64,000 bases of DNA from Bombyx mori (taxonomy: Eukaryota > Arthropoda > Insecta > Lepidoptera > Bombycidae): NCBI RefSeq assembly GCF_030269925.1, contig NC_085107.1:18664001-18728000 (forward strand), written 5' to 3'. Positions 22,400-35,355 of the stretch are shown here, piece by piece. Under the pieces are notes generated by a model, which was given only the letters and a program-made list of their open reading frames with translations, was not told the DNA's origin and ran no database searches. Numbering within the stretch: position 1 is the stretch's first letter; each line of letters begins with the position of its first letter. The translations under genes were made by a program, and so were the position numbers.

Positions 22400-25300
22400 G
22401 ACCTCCGAAAGGAACGTATAGGATATCACTCCTATACGCTTCAGGAGGATAGCGATCACACGTCGTCATCCACGGTGTCTCCAAAGAGTTCGACGTGGAA
22501 CTCATCGAAAATGACATAAAGTAACAATATTTCCCGGTAACTGGCGTCCATCACATGCGCACCAGGCGGAGAAAATTCCCATATAAGATCGTATGGATTA
22601 CCCTCGTTCCCACCCCAAAGGGTAAACGTATTGCCTCCGTCCTCAAAATTATAAGCGGTCTCTCCGGGATCGTAGTACAGATCCCCACAAGTGTGGCACT
22701 CCTGGATAGGGCCACAACTGTCAGTTTTCTAAGAAATCCGTTCGTAGCTGCCACGCATCTTCCGTTGCGTGAAATGCTTGGGATCACCCCACTGCCCGTT
22801 GTATGGACGACATTAAAACCGCAATCGAATCCCTCAGCTGTGTCTTGTGGCAAACACAGGGTCACTCCGCTAACTAACACAGTTACCCCCAAGCCTCGCA
22901 GAAAAACTAAAACCACCGCGTCACCCTTCAAACCACCGGCCATAAAACCTCGACGCCCCCAAAGACATCAAAGCCTGCCTTAGTACCAGAGCCGGTGCCA
23001 ACTGATTCGGCATGGATAAAACCGTGGCCCCTCATAAAAGCTGGCAAGATTCTCACGCCCGCGTGTCACCCGCAACTAGTACACGCATCTTGCATACTGA
23101 GGTCTCACATCGAGACCTGATTGTGCCGCATCTCACTGACGGGACATCAGCCGATCCTCATCGCATCCGTGTATTTCCCCCCTGGAAAATCCCTGAGTAG
23201 CGACATCGAAGCACTACTCCACATGGTGGACGAAATCATTCTGGCAGGACACCTTAACTGTCACCAAACTAGGTGGAATCGCCCAACAACAAACTTAAAT
23301 GGTAGGTGACTGGACTCGTTCATTGATGATCCTCGGCCCTACGACTCAATTCCCCTATAATATTGCTTAACATCCGAGCCCCATCGAACTGGCATTAAGC
23401 AGTATCGTACTTGTGCGGTCGATCGCTCGATCGTTCGCTCGATCATTCTTTCGATCCAAGCAATGTTAGAGCTCAACTCCGACTTGTCGACATGCAGCTC
23501 GGTCGTCCTTACACCTCAGACCAACTCAGAAAGATCATCATGTATTAGCAGTAGCTGAGCACTAGCTTGGCAGAAGCTTCCCTAACAATATCTCTCTTAC
23601 AGCTTAAATTCCTCACCGTCCTTGTATGACACCGTCACATCCATAGACATCCTGACCAATCAATTGTCCACCGCGATAAGTAATGTGTCTTACCAAATCA
23701 ACATCGAATACTTTATCCACATATCAGACTGCCCCCGAGCTCAGATATCTCCTAAGAGTTAGGAACGCGTTAATTCGGGCCTCCGATAATGCCCATTGAA
23801 TCAATCCAAATTCGAATATGTCGCTTACAGTGAGACGTCAAAATAGCTTGTCTAGACGAAACCCGAAATAGAAGATGGGAAAGTTCTTCCTGTCCTCGCA
23901 CTCTCTCACTAAGCATAATGGCGACTGGCTAGGATCCTCAAACTGGAAACTATTGCCTCTATGCCTCCCCTGGTATGTCCCTCAGGCCAACTCCCGGCTT
24001 TCGATGACGATGAAAAGGCAGACTTACTGATTGATGTGATTGTAAGAGCAGTGCACCACCAGTGCTCAAACCTCAATCTACGAATAAACCAAGCTATTCA
24101 ACAGGGAAGTCGAGCGCAGAGTTTCCCTGCCACCCTCGGACGCGTTATTCCCGTTACCATTAACGAAGTCAAAGAAGAAATCGCGAGCTTACAATAGCTT
24201 CCATAACCGCGTTTCAAAAATTTTATCCGCTCAAATAATAATCATGTTAGTCTCCACTTTAAATGTCACTGTGACGAATTGCATCTTTCCCGAGGTGTGG
24301 AAAGAAGTATTCGTTATCGGCATACACAAACGTGGAAAATTTAACAGAGAACCCGCAATCTATGGTCCAATTAAGCCCCTCCCAGCGGCTGGTAAACTGT
24401 ATGAAAGACTGATTCGTAAACGCCTCTAAGACCTCCTCGAACCTCAAAAGGCATCCTCATAGAGTTCATATTCCACACCAAACACTCTTGCATCCAACAA
24501 ATGCACCGCCTAACGGAGCACACCTTAGTAGGGCTAAGCAGATCCGTCCCCACAGGAGTCCTCTTCTTCAACATCGCGAAGGCTTTCGACAAAGTCTGGT
24601 AAAACAGCTTAATTTATAAACTGTATACCATGAGAGTGCCAGATAGTCGAATGCTCATCACACGATACTTCTTGTCGAACCGTTCGCTTGGGTATCAAGT
24701 AGACGGAACCCGTTCCCTCCCGCGACACATCTGGGCTAGACTTCCACTAAACTCCGCTCTCTCCCTGCTACTTGTCAGCTTATACATTAACGACAAACCC
24801 CGGTAGTCAGTGACCCAGTTAGCCCTCGTCGCCAATGATACGGTTATCTGTTACTCGAGTATGAAGATTTCGTTTATTCATATTTAATAAACTCCAAATC
24901 GCAGACAAAAATTTAGGACAGTGGTTCTGGAAGTAGCACATCGACATCAACCCCACGAAAAACACACACGTGCTCTTCAAAACGGGTCGCCTTCCTGACA
25001 CCACTGCTAATATCATTGCTCAAATTAGGTACGGTAGCTTCATTCCCGCCATTAAAAACTGGGCTGCCCATACCTTGGGCTTCGAAGGCCAAGTACCTAC
25101 CTCCTTGACACGGCGATGACATTTTGTCCTCATATTAGGTCAGTACACGACCGAGCCGCGTTCCTACTCGGTCAACTCTATCCATAATATACAAGCGAAG
25201 TAAATTGCTCTTTCAAAACAAGGTGAGACTCTACAAAACTTGTATACGTTCCTTTATAGCCTATGAAAGTATAGTGTTCGCTCACTCGACCCGCATGCAC

Positions 25301-25915
25301 ATAAACTTTCTCCAGGTCATCCAATCCCGGTTCAAGAGGATAGCCGTCGGAACACTGAGGAATGTCTACCTCCACAATGATCTAAATTTATAACTTTTTT
25401 TTTATTGCCTTTGTAGGCATACGGGCATACGGCCCATCTTATGGTGAGTGGTTATCGTCGCCCATGGACTTCAGCAATGCCAGGGGCAGAGCCAAGCCGC
25501 TGCCTAATGACTGATACGTAAGTATGTTATGGTAGCATCAGAACACTACTTCGATATTCCTCTTATCGAGGCCGCCGCTAATTTACCTATAGACGACCCT
25601 AGGCGATGAGGCAACGCAAAACAGCCGTCGCCGGAAAGAGCTCCTGTCAGATCCCTCGGATCAACTCCCGCTTCTTTTAGGTTCTTCAAACACCGGTCAC
25701 CGTCCTCGTAGAGCTTGTCGATTACGACAAAGAGTTCGACGAGCGAACTAGCCCATAGACACAGCCCACTGAATTTTTCGCCGGATCTTATCAGTGGGTC
25801 GCGATTCTGATCCGGTGGTAGATTCAGCCAAGCTAGGGTTAGTGTTATCAATTTTATCAGGTTGAGCCCGTGAACTCACCTGCCGTTCAGCACGTAGTTG
25901 GAATAGCCGCTTAGG
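22400..25915 (+). pseudogene. Decayed jockey-clade LINE, same family as 44901-50194
   Basis: Collinear with the intact copy from the middle of ORF1 to the 3' UTR. ORF1 is present around 22400-22990, the endonuclease start around 23080-23310 (RISLTGHQPILIASVYFPP), the linker at 23961-24190, the RT around 24250-24850, the ORF2 tail at 25200-25390, and the last codons and 3' UTR at 25530-25915. It carries many stops, indels and deletions, so it is an old relic. A family-B repeat has inserted at 25394-25516. Confidence 0.85.
25394..25516. mobile_element. SINE-like family B repeat inserted into the LINE relic
   Basis: T-run, then ATTGCCTTTGTAGGCATACGG and GGTGAGTGGTTATCGTCGCCC and GCCAAGCCGCTGCCTA. 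It interrupts the ORF2 tail of the 22400-25915 element, so it is younger than that LINE. Confidence 0.7.
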
Positions 25916-25916
25916 C

Positions 25917-26290
25917 TACAAGTCACGTCCTTACGGATCCATCAGATCCAATAACCTTTGCACTAGACGCCTTCAGCTCTAGGAGCAGGCTTAGGGACCT
26001 CGGTAACCGTACTCGTCGAACTCGACAAAGAGTTCGCCGTGCAACCTAACCCATGAATCAGCTCGCTGAGTTTCTCGCCGGATCTTCTCAGCGGGTCGCG
26101 ATTCCGATCCGGTAGTAGATTCATTCGCGAAGCAGCTACTCTTGAGTTGTTAGATCTCCTCCGGAGGCGCTCGGGTATCTGTTAGCAAATCCCACCCCTC
26201 CTGGCTGAGCCTTTGCTCGCCCACCTGTCCTGGTGAAACTGGAAAGGCCTCCGGGCCACCAGTAATCCTTCAATCATAAAAAAAAGGCTA
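25917..26290 (+). mobile_element. 3' end of a second, related LINE subfamily
   Basis: Starts with sequence matching the last codons of the intact ORF2 (CACGTCCTTACGGATCC) and carries the shared hairpin block (26064-26095). It then ends in a different tail (GGGCCACCAGTAATCCTTC) and a short A-run. It directly abuts the end of the previous relic. Confidence 0.7.
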
Positions 26291-26819
26291 CAAGTGAAAA
26301 GGAAAGAAAAAAAAGATTAATTTCAGAGAGAACGTGCGATAGTAGAGCTATTTGAATGTGGAAATTTGATATAGTCACGCTAATTTGGAGGGTAGATAAC
26401 TGTGATGGCGATATCTCGGTTTTTTCTTCTCCAGTCATCATTGCTATGAAAAATAAGCTTTATTAAAAATTTACGTGAAATAAAAAAAATGTACTCCACA
26501 AACTTTGTCTTTGACCGACGACAGGCGTAGATTATTGTAGTTGTAGGTCCCACGCATAATTTTATTTTTAAAGAGTTTTTAAAGAGTTGTTAAAGTGCGA
26601 GTAAAGCCCGTTAACTGTTACTAAATAAACGTAGGGAGCTCTCTTAAGAAATACTCGAGAACAGCGCCACTTAGCGGATAGCAACTTAAGCATAACAAAG
26701 CATAGCAAATTTCCAAACCGATTGCGATTCTGTTTTTCTTATATAGGTGGCGCTGTTTTCTTTTACCATTAATGATAATTATGTTTTGTTGAGTTGATTA
26801 ATAGGTATGTCAATATTAA

Positions 26820-27333
26820 CTAGTGGTCCCGCGGTAGTCGAAATTCAACTATAATTAATTGAAATTATAAGTTTGATTATTATTATCGTGGTTCTATTGT
26901 CGAAGACATTTTACTTCACACTTATAATCACAGATTTCGCCGAGACTACTACTTATAAACAAATAATATTAACGATAAACAATATTAATCTACTCTCAAT
27001 TTGAGTACATCTGTAAGCTCTGTCTTAAGTCTAAGTCTTAAGTAAAAGCACTTAAGTCTGCTTTAAGTCTTTAAAGCAATAACCAAAAGTTTGACAATAA
27101 ACGAAAAGCATATAGTATGCGAGAGTGTGTGTGTGTGTGTGTCAAATACATGGTAGTGTGTGTCATGTTTCTTTTATTGATTTAATGTATTTTTTAGGAA
27201 AAATTATAAAAAATATTAGCATTCTGCACTCCCTCTCTATATTCTCTATAATTGTGGGAAATTTAATACTCCTCCATCCGCGCAATTTTCGTAAAGGGGG
27301 GTACAAAGTTTTTGTCACGTATTAATATATAGA
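26820..27333 (-). mobile_element. Non-autonomous Helitron, copy 1
   Basis: On the minus strand it begins with TCTATATATTAATACGTGAC and ends CGACTACCGCGGGACCACTAG, followed by T. It is homologous over its length to 51254-51669. A (GT)n tract lies inside at 27124-27142. No coding capacity. Confidence 0.8.
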
Positions 27334-27608
27334 CATAGGGACGGACGAACAGAAGATTACTATCGAGTGGGTGATGTTGTCTCTTCTCAGATTAGTTATT
27401 ACTACTATAAGTGCCGTCACGGAATTCAAATTTCATATTATATTTCATTGGAATTTCATGCCTTATAGACACAAAGTACATTTTCAATATTATTATAATG
27501 AGTTTTTGTTACGTGGTTTTATTCTAAATATTCAATGTTTTACTTATGTTAAATCAGTTGATACCAGAGAAACTTAATGTTGGATTTTATATTAAATGAC
27601 CTTATCCA

Positions 27609-27781
27609 GTGTGCTTAGTGCGAGTTTTTTAACGTTCTCCATAGCGTAGAAGTTACCTCAAATTTGTATGCAGTTAGAACAGCGCTCCTAGTGGCAAACG
27701 TAGGCATTTATTACAACTCCATACAAATTAGAGTTAACTTTTACGCTATCGAGTACGTTAAAAAACTCGCACTAAGCACAC
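27609..27781. mobile_element. 173-bp MITE with terminal inverted repeats of about 62 bp
   Basis: The left arm begins GTGTGCTTAGTGCGAGTTTT and the right arm ends with its complement. The two arms match over about 62 bases with about five mismatches, leaving only about 50 bases in the middle. There is no coding capacity. The transposase family cannot be named from this copy. Confidence 0.85.
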
Positions 27782-28468
27782 GGGGGGGGAGTGCAACTAC
27801 TTGTGGCTGGCACTCACCAAATGAGGCGGTGGAACGGGAGCCTCATTTCTCTGCTAGGGCTTAGGAGTCCTAAGAGAGCCAATAGGGATTTAGGGTCATT
27901 TAGTAAAACCGGCTAAGCAAATTTTTATTGCTTATTCAGTAATTGTAGCGCCGATTTTAAAAATCTTGACAACAATAGCAAAAAAACAACTCCAACAAAC
28001 AGCTCAACTCAATCATAAAAATTCTTTTACAGGTCTCTTTGAACAATGACAATTTTGTGATCTTTAAAAACATTTTCCGAGTTTGTGAGGACTTAGTGTA
28101 CGAGAAATTTTCGCTTGGCTAGTGAATTACGTGAAAGTTTTAAATACAATGATTCTATACAAAAACTTTATTCAGAAAGTCGTTGGACGTTTTTGTGTGA
28201 ACTTAAGTAGTGTATGAAAAAACTTGAACATAAACAGTTAAGATTATGGAAAGAAACTTTTACTAATATCCTGTTTATTCATCACAAATTGGAATGAGAA
28301 ATAACTAAAATGCTTCTGTTTGATTTCAAAGATTTTTGTCTTATATTTGGCTTTAGAAGGAAAGCGCTAGTTGAAATTGTTGTAGCATATGTAATAGAGT
28401 ACGTGAGACTTCTTCTAATACCTGTTCTGATAAGATCGACAGAGGTATGAATAATAAGATGAAACTTT
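27782..28468. other. No gene seen
   Basis: Between a MITE and a Bm1. The frame at 28282-28512 (minus) overlaps the Bm1 T-run and has no features. Confidence 0.3.
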
Positions 28469-28755
28469 TTTTTTATTTTTTTTTTATTGCTTAGATGGGT
28501 GGACGAGCTCACAGCCCACCTGGTGTTAAGTGGTTACTGGAGCCCATAGACATCTACAACGTAAATGCGCCACCCATCTTGAGATATAAGTTCCAAGGGT
28601 CTCAGTATAGTTACAACGGCTGCCCCACCCTTCAAACCGAAACGCATTACTGCTTCACGGCAGAAATAGGCAGGGTGGTGGCACCTATCCGCGCGGACTC
28701 ACAAGAGGTCCTACCACCAGTAATTACGCAAATTACAATTTTGCGGGTTTGATTT
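28469..28755 (-). mobile_element. Bm1: Bm1 SINE with part of its upstream body
   Basis: A T-rich end at about 28469-28492, then the Bm1 body to CCTACCACCAGT (28720). It continues into the longer Bm1 5' body (AATTACGCAAATTACAATTTTGCGGGTTTGAT), also seen at 36827-36865. This copy is therefore longer than the usual truncated ones. Confidence 0.9.
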
Positions 28756-28979
28756 TTAATCGAAATAATAAATAACCTTAAATCGAAATAATAGCGGAAA
28801 ATTAGCTAAATATACCAATCAAATGCACAAAGGGTGCTTCTTGCGGCTACGCATTATTATCGCAAGCACTCTCCTGACGACAGCCACGAGAACGTGCGTT
28901 TCATTTTAGCTCCAGAGAACTCTCTTAATAACTAAATTCACTTGCTCACTGACATTTGTATGTATTAGATTAATATTTT

Positions 28980-31900
28980 TTCAGGATTGAACATTGGAGT
29001 GAATATTAAATCAGCAGTGTTTAAACGATAAGTGATTAATTACACTGCGCAATACTTATTAATTTGTGAACACAGATAACAAAGCAGTAACAGTTTATAT
29101 AGTGTACTAAAAGTGTAAAAGATCTGTTTTACAATTTGTCTTAGACTGTTTCGTGATTATGTGTTAGCCTCGGTACATTTTCTTCGGCTTAATGTGAACT
29201 TTTTAATGGACTATGATTGATTGTACAGCTTTAATTAAACTTCAAAATAACAAGTATGAGACAATGAAATCTCTCAATGGAGTAGTATACAAACAGTTTT
29301 AATATAAATGGAATGACTGTGCCATTCTGCAGTGTTTATGCAATGGGCTTTCTTACAATACATCACCAAAAGACAGTATCTTTAATAAAAATTATGTTGA
29401 TTGTTATGATTTTCTCAGTATATTTCATGCTGACTAATTGGCATAATGCAGTCCTAGACTTCTTTGCGGCTTCATTCAATCAATCATCAGTGACTATCTG
29501 ATTGCACAGTCTCAATCGTATTATGGACTAACACCAAAATTGTGATCTCTCTCAGGATTATTCATTTGTACTGGACTAAGAACTTTTCACTATAGTACAT
29601 TGAAGTGCATCTTAGACTCGCAGTGCTAAAACTATACGTGACTAATTATACTTCGTAATATTAATTTGTGGACATAAAAAACAAAGTGGTATTTTATACA
29701 GAGTGTTAAAAGTGAAAAAGAACGAATTTGAAATTTTTCTATAACTATTTAATGCTGACTAGTTGTCATAATGAAGACCAAACTTCTTTGCGACTTTATT
29801 CAGTCATCAGTGACTATCTGATTGCCCAGTCTCAATCGTATTATTGAGTAACACCAAAATTGTGATCTCTCTCAGGATTATTCATTTGTACTGGACTAAG
29901 AATTTTTCACTATAGTACATTGAAGTGCATCCTAGACTTACAGTGCTAAAACTATACGTGACTAATTATACTTCGTAATATTAATTTGTGGACATAAAAA
30001 ACAAAGTGGTATAATAATATACAGAGTGTTAAAAGTGAAAAAGAACTAATTTGAAATTTTTCTATGACTATTTAATGCTGACTAGCTGTCATAATGAAGT
30101 CAAAACTTCTTTGCGACTTTATTCAGTCATCAGTGACTATCTGATTGCACAGTCTCAATCGTATTATGGACTAGCATAAAAAATGTGATCTGATCTCTCT
30201 CAGGATAACAGCTTAAGCTATATTCATTTGTACTGGACTAAGTACTTTTCACTATAGTACATTGAAGTGCATCTTAGACTTACAGTGCTAAAACTATACG
30301 TGACTAATTATACTTCGTAATATTAATTTGTGGACATAGAAGACAAAGTGGTATTTTATACAGAGTGTTAAAAGTGTAAAAGAACTAATTTGAAATTTTT
30401 CTATGACTATTTAATGCTGACTAGCTGTCATAATGAAGTCAAAACTTCTTTGCGACTTTATTCAGTCATCAGTGACTATCTGATTGCACAGTCTCAATCG
30501 TATTATGGACTAGCATAAAAAATGTGATCTGATCTCTCTCAGGATAACAGCTTAAGCTATATTCATTTGTACTGGACTAAGTACTTTTCACTATAGTACA
30601 TTGAAGTGCATCTTAGACTTACAGTGCTAAAACTATACGTGACTAATTATACTTCGTAATATTAATTTGTGGACATAAAAAACAAAGTGGTATAATAATA
30701 TACAGAGTGTTAAAAGTGAAAAAGAACTAATTTGAAATTTTTCTATGACTATTTAATGCTGACTAGTTGTCATAATGAAGACCGAACTTCTTTGCGACTT
30801 TATTCAGTCATCAGTGACTATCTGATTGCACAGTCTCAATCGTATTATGGACTAACATAAAAAATGTGATCTCTCTCAGGATAAAAGTTTAAGCTATATT
30901 CATTTGTACTGGACTAAGAACTTTTCACTATCGTACATTGAAGTGCATCTTAGACTTACAGTGCTAAAACTATACGTGACTAATTATACTTCGTAATATT
31001 AATTTGTGGACATAAAAAACAAAGTGGTATAATAATATACAGAGTGTTAAAAGTGAAAAAGAACTAATTTGAATTTTTTCTGGTACTATTTCATGCTGAC
31101 TAGCTGTCATAATGAAGTCGAAACTTCTTTGCGACTTTATTCAGTCATCAGTGACTTTCTGATTGCACAGTCTCAATCGTATTATGGACTAACATCAAAA
31201 ATGTGATCTCTCTCAGGATAAAAGTTTAAGCTATATTCATTTGTACTGGACTAAGAACTTTTCACTATCGTACATTGTAGTGCATCTTAGACTTATTGTG
31301 CTAAAACTATACGTGACTAATTATACTTCGTAATATTAATTTGTGGACATAGAAAACAAAGTGGTATAATAATATACAGAGTGTTAAAAGTGAAAAAGAA
31401 CTAATTTGAATTTTTTCTATGACTATTTAATGCTGACTAGTTGTCATAATGAAGACCAAACTTCTTTGCGAATTTATTCAGTCATCAGTGACTATTTGAT
31501 TGCACAGTCTCAATCATATTATGGACTAACACCAAAATTGTAATCTCTCTCAGGATTACAGTTTAAGCTATATTCATTTCTACTGGACTAAGAACTTTTC
31601 ACTATTGTATATTGTAGTGCATCTTAGAATTACAGTGCTAATAAAACTATACGTGACTAATTATACTTCGTAATATTAATTTGTGAACATAGAAAACAAA
31701 GTGGTATAACAATATACAGAGTGTTAAAAGTGAAAAGGAACTAATTAGAAATTTTTCTATGACTATTTAATGCTGACTAATTGTCTTAATGAATTAGCTT
31801 AAGCTATTATATACTCATCTTTAATGGACTAAGAACTTTTCACTATCGCACATTGTAGTGCATCTTAGACTCGCAGTGCTAAAACTATAAGTGACCAATT

Positions 31901-32010
31901 ATGCTTCATAATATGAATTTGTGGACACAGAAAACAAAGCGGTATAATAATATACAGAGTGCTAAAAGTGAAAAAAGAACTAATTTACATTTGTTCGAAG
32001 CCTACTTACT
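28980..32010. repeat. Tandem array, unit about 337 bp, about nine copies
   Basis: The marker TGCTAAAACTATACGTGAC (or a close variant) starts at 29624, 29944, 30286, 30625, 30962, 31299, 31636 and 31877. This gives steps of 320, 342, 339, 337, 337, 337 and 241 bases. A worn unit precedes them from about 28980. Units are AT-rich with no shared open frame. Central units are most alike; the outer ones are diverged or deleted, as expected for unequal exchange. Confidence 0.95.
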
Positions 32011-32039
32011 GGAAGTCTAAAAGAATAACGAATTAGTGA

Positions 32040-32715
32040 TATATATTTGAGCCAGTATCTGAATCTAAATGGATTGGAAAAAAGCTTGTCTCTACGCCTA
32101 TCTAGCCTTGTGAAAAATAATTACATCTCTAGACTACTGATGATAACTACTTTGGACTGTTCGAGCTATACTGCTGATTTTCTATCATCGTTTCATCACG
32201 TAAGGAGTGAACTGCTGCGTGAATATGGACCAGACTACGAAGGTAGCGCAGTTAATCATCAGCATCTGACTTTTGCGTTCCGTTGCTTCCCCCTGGGAGA
32301 TGGCGGGCTCGCAGAAGCCAAGCATTGACTTCCAGGATGCGTCGCTGCCGAGCATCGTAGCCACAATAGTTGATAACGACCTGAACCGTGACCGCTAGCG
32401 CGGTGTTCTCCTCCTCGGCAGGTACCAGCCGAAACAATCGTGACAATGAGCACCGGTGTCAGACGGAAGGTAAGCCACCTCGACGGTCCCTGCCCCATAG
32501 GACGGGCTCGCTAAGCGGCGAAATCACATCTCAAGAACGGATCGCCGAGATCGGTGCCTCCACGCTCAAATTAGTCATTCGCCAGGACGCCGATTACCTC
32601 TAGAGCAGAGAAAGCTATGCCGCGCGTAATGCACGGGAAGCGCCCCCGTCTCCAGGCCCCAGTGTCGCAGCCCGGCGACAAAAAACATCGTTCTGGATTC
32701 GAACGGTCGAGTCAG
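32040..32715. other. GC-rich cassette next to the tandem array, identity unknown
   Basis: Composition jumps from AT-rich to GC-rich at about 32230 and back at about 32715. Open frames at 32047-32328 and 32388-32603 (plus) and on the minus strand are short and disagree. The texture resembles the GC-rich ends of LINEs in this window, so a transposon piece is likely, but I cannot match it to any. Confidence 0.35.
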
Positions 32716-34681
32716 ATAAATTCAATTGCAGTTTTACTCCGATTTTGATATTCGAAGTCACACAACGCTAAATAATTATAATGGGGGAATAGTTATACTT
32801 TCCTGAGTTTTTAATGTCCTTCTTAATAAATTTAAACAGGTGTTTGAAAATGTCTTATTTATATAATATGTTACAAAAACTATGTGATTTTTTAATGTTT
32901 TTTTTTCATTACGAAGTCGTATAAGATTGTATCTAGTCTAAACCTAGCAGCTCTCACAAGTATCCTTGATATTTTCATAAATGCCAGGAAACTGTAACTT
33001 ACCTAAAAATATTTTTTTAATACAGCGTCATCTCTTGGTGAAAGCCTCAAGTGGTTGAGAGACGCTTCTTACTAAGGCCTTCTTACTAAATTGTTTTATT
33101 CGATTTCGCTAGATGGTAGTACTTATCAAAAATAGACAGCTAACCGTATTAATAATAATTATCATATTCGTTTTCTTAATATTCTGTATTAATATTAATA
33201 TAGATTTATTTTAGTTTAGAACATTTTTAGTTGTTTTCAATGCGAGTACCAAAAAAAATATTATGATAACTACAGGCGTACAATTAAATGGGATTAATGC
33301 ATACAAACATTTTATGTGGTACTGTTGGTATATTAGTAACAGTTGCAAGGCATTCTTGACCATCAGGTGAATCGTAAATTCTTTCGCCTTCCCATCTACT
33401 CTCCTAGGAATAAAGCAAACATTTACATATCATTATTACATATAAGCAGGAATATGTAGGAAAAGGTTTTTAGTGAACGAAGCCGCTAATTATAGGGGAT
33501 GTTATACATAACATGAAAATTGATTTTCGTGTTCAGGACGAAACACTGCTAAAACATTAGAGGGCTAAGCTCGATTATAATATATTTTTTGAAACTCAAT
33601 CATTTCAATTATTGATGCGACTGTTATTGCGATATTTTATTATATGAAACAACTGATCTTAATTTTATAAGATTTGAAACCTTAGAGAGAGATTCAAAAA
33701 AAAGCAAAATGTTCATCATCTAAAGATTAAGATGGCCTATTTATTCGTATTGAACTATGACGGTATGTCTATTATCAAGTCATACAGGCAGGTATTAATT
33801 TTAATATAGTAAAAGCTCTTCATACGCGGGGTATATGCTCCGTAAATATACCGCGAATACAGAAACCCTGAATATGGAAAAGCGCGCTTACAAAGGATAT
33901 TCAGTTGGATACTTACATATTAGAATCCTTTTATCAATGTGTATATACCGTAGTATCGATTAGATCTGCAAATGAAGAAATCTTTAGCTGCGAATATAGG
34001 AATTGGGTAGCATTTTTTAATCCGTGTATAGTGAAAACGCGAATGAAGGAAGTGCGAATAAGGAGTTTTTAGTATAATGAAATACGTGCTTGATATACAA
34101 GTTCACGAATGACTTTCAGGATGTCGGAGAAATCACTAATTAATTGTGCATTCACATACTTAAAGTTAAACATATAACTGTATACATATATAGATTTAGG
34201 ACAACATTTTACTCTCGTGTTTCATAAGTATTCATAAATATGCTTAAGTATTCCGTGATTTTATTATAAAACATTCGAAATATAATATGTAACTCTAATA
34301 ACTCATAATTATTATAATTCATGTAAAATGTACTAAAACAATTCATACAGCTTCGATTAATTAAATTTCTAAATGTTTTTAAGCTATATATTGTTTTTTT
34401 TTCCTAGTCGCTCACATTGTATTATGCCTTTACCGTAGTATATTAAGATAATAGTAGTAAGTAAAGGTACTGTAGTATATTTATCGAAATTGACTAGCTG
34501 TAAGATGCTAGGTTATAAATGTGGGGGGTTAAAGGAGGGGGGCTCACGTAGGTTGTGGATGGAGCTCACTGGAGTAGTCGATGGCGGAGACTCTTCCTCG
34601 GCTAAAATTTCGATCAATTTCACTTTCAAAAACGATTTTTAAGGAACGAATAAAGTAAGAAAAAAAACACGTGTGGCACTC
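32716..34681. other. No gene seen
   Basis: AT-rich DNA without recognisable coding, RNA or repeat structure. Confidence 0.35.
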
Positions 34682-35085
34682 AAGGACTGCCGCGGTAAAG
34701 CTATTGCATAGCATTTTTTATCAACTTATGCAATTATAATTAGACAATGATAATTTAATATTAAAACAATAAAAAATAAGACCACGCTATATTTATAAAC
34801 ATTAACAAGAGCAAAACATTAACTATCCCTTTCACACTCATAAGCTAGACCGCGCGAGAGAGAGATGGGCAGACTTTTCATGATCCGCATGCAGTGCGAC
34901 GTCACGCCGCGAGCATATTCACAAACACTACACAAACGCAACGTGTGAATGTGTTGATCGCGAGCTACATGGTAGGCGGAGCGGGTGGTGTTAGGTTTTA
35001 TTTTCGTTACGGAATTTCTTGATTCGGTCGCCGCGCTCAAAGCCCGCCATAAAAGCTATGCAATAGCTTAAAAACGTAAACTAAA
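34682..35085. mobile_element. Candidate small DNA transposon with palindromic 13-mers near its ends
   Basis: GCTATTGCATAGC (34700-34712) and its complement GCTATGCAATAGC (35055-35067) bracket about 340 bases. The right half is unusually GC-rich (34850-35050) compared with the flanks. No transposase is seen and exact ends are not defined. Confidence 0.4.
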
Positions 35086-35355
35086 CTAAATTTGAGAATG
35101 GAAGCACTCGTGAAAAGGAAAATACATATCAGCATTATTTTAGAATTACTACTATTGATCGAAAATTTGGTTGAGCCCTATCCCCCACAAACTCATCAAA
35201 GAGGCTGTTAGTAATATAAGGTTTATAATAAATGCGAACAAAAGTTTGTTGTGTATAAATCACCTTTATATAATAAACATAAATATTATTGAGAATTATT
35301 AACTTCAATACGGATTGCACCTCGTCGGAGTTTGTGGAGGATTTTTGTAGTAGTA

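Noticed and set aside
22551..22983. Overlapping 130- and 142-codon frames on both strands
   Set aside because: Remnants and shadows of the LINE ORF1 relic, not an independent gene.
29313..29501. 62-residue hydrophobic peptide in the tandem array
   Set aside because: Present only in one worn unit. The corresponding place in the other units has stops.
28980..32010. Tandemly duplicated exons or a CRISPR-like array
   Set aside because: No conserved frame or splice sites per unit. Units are contiguous without unique spacers, and CRISPR does not occur in animal genomes.
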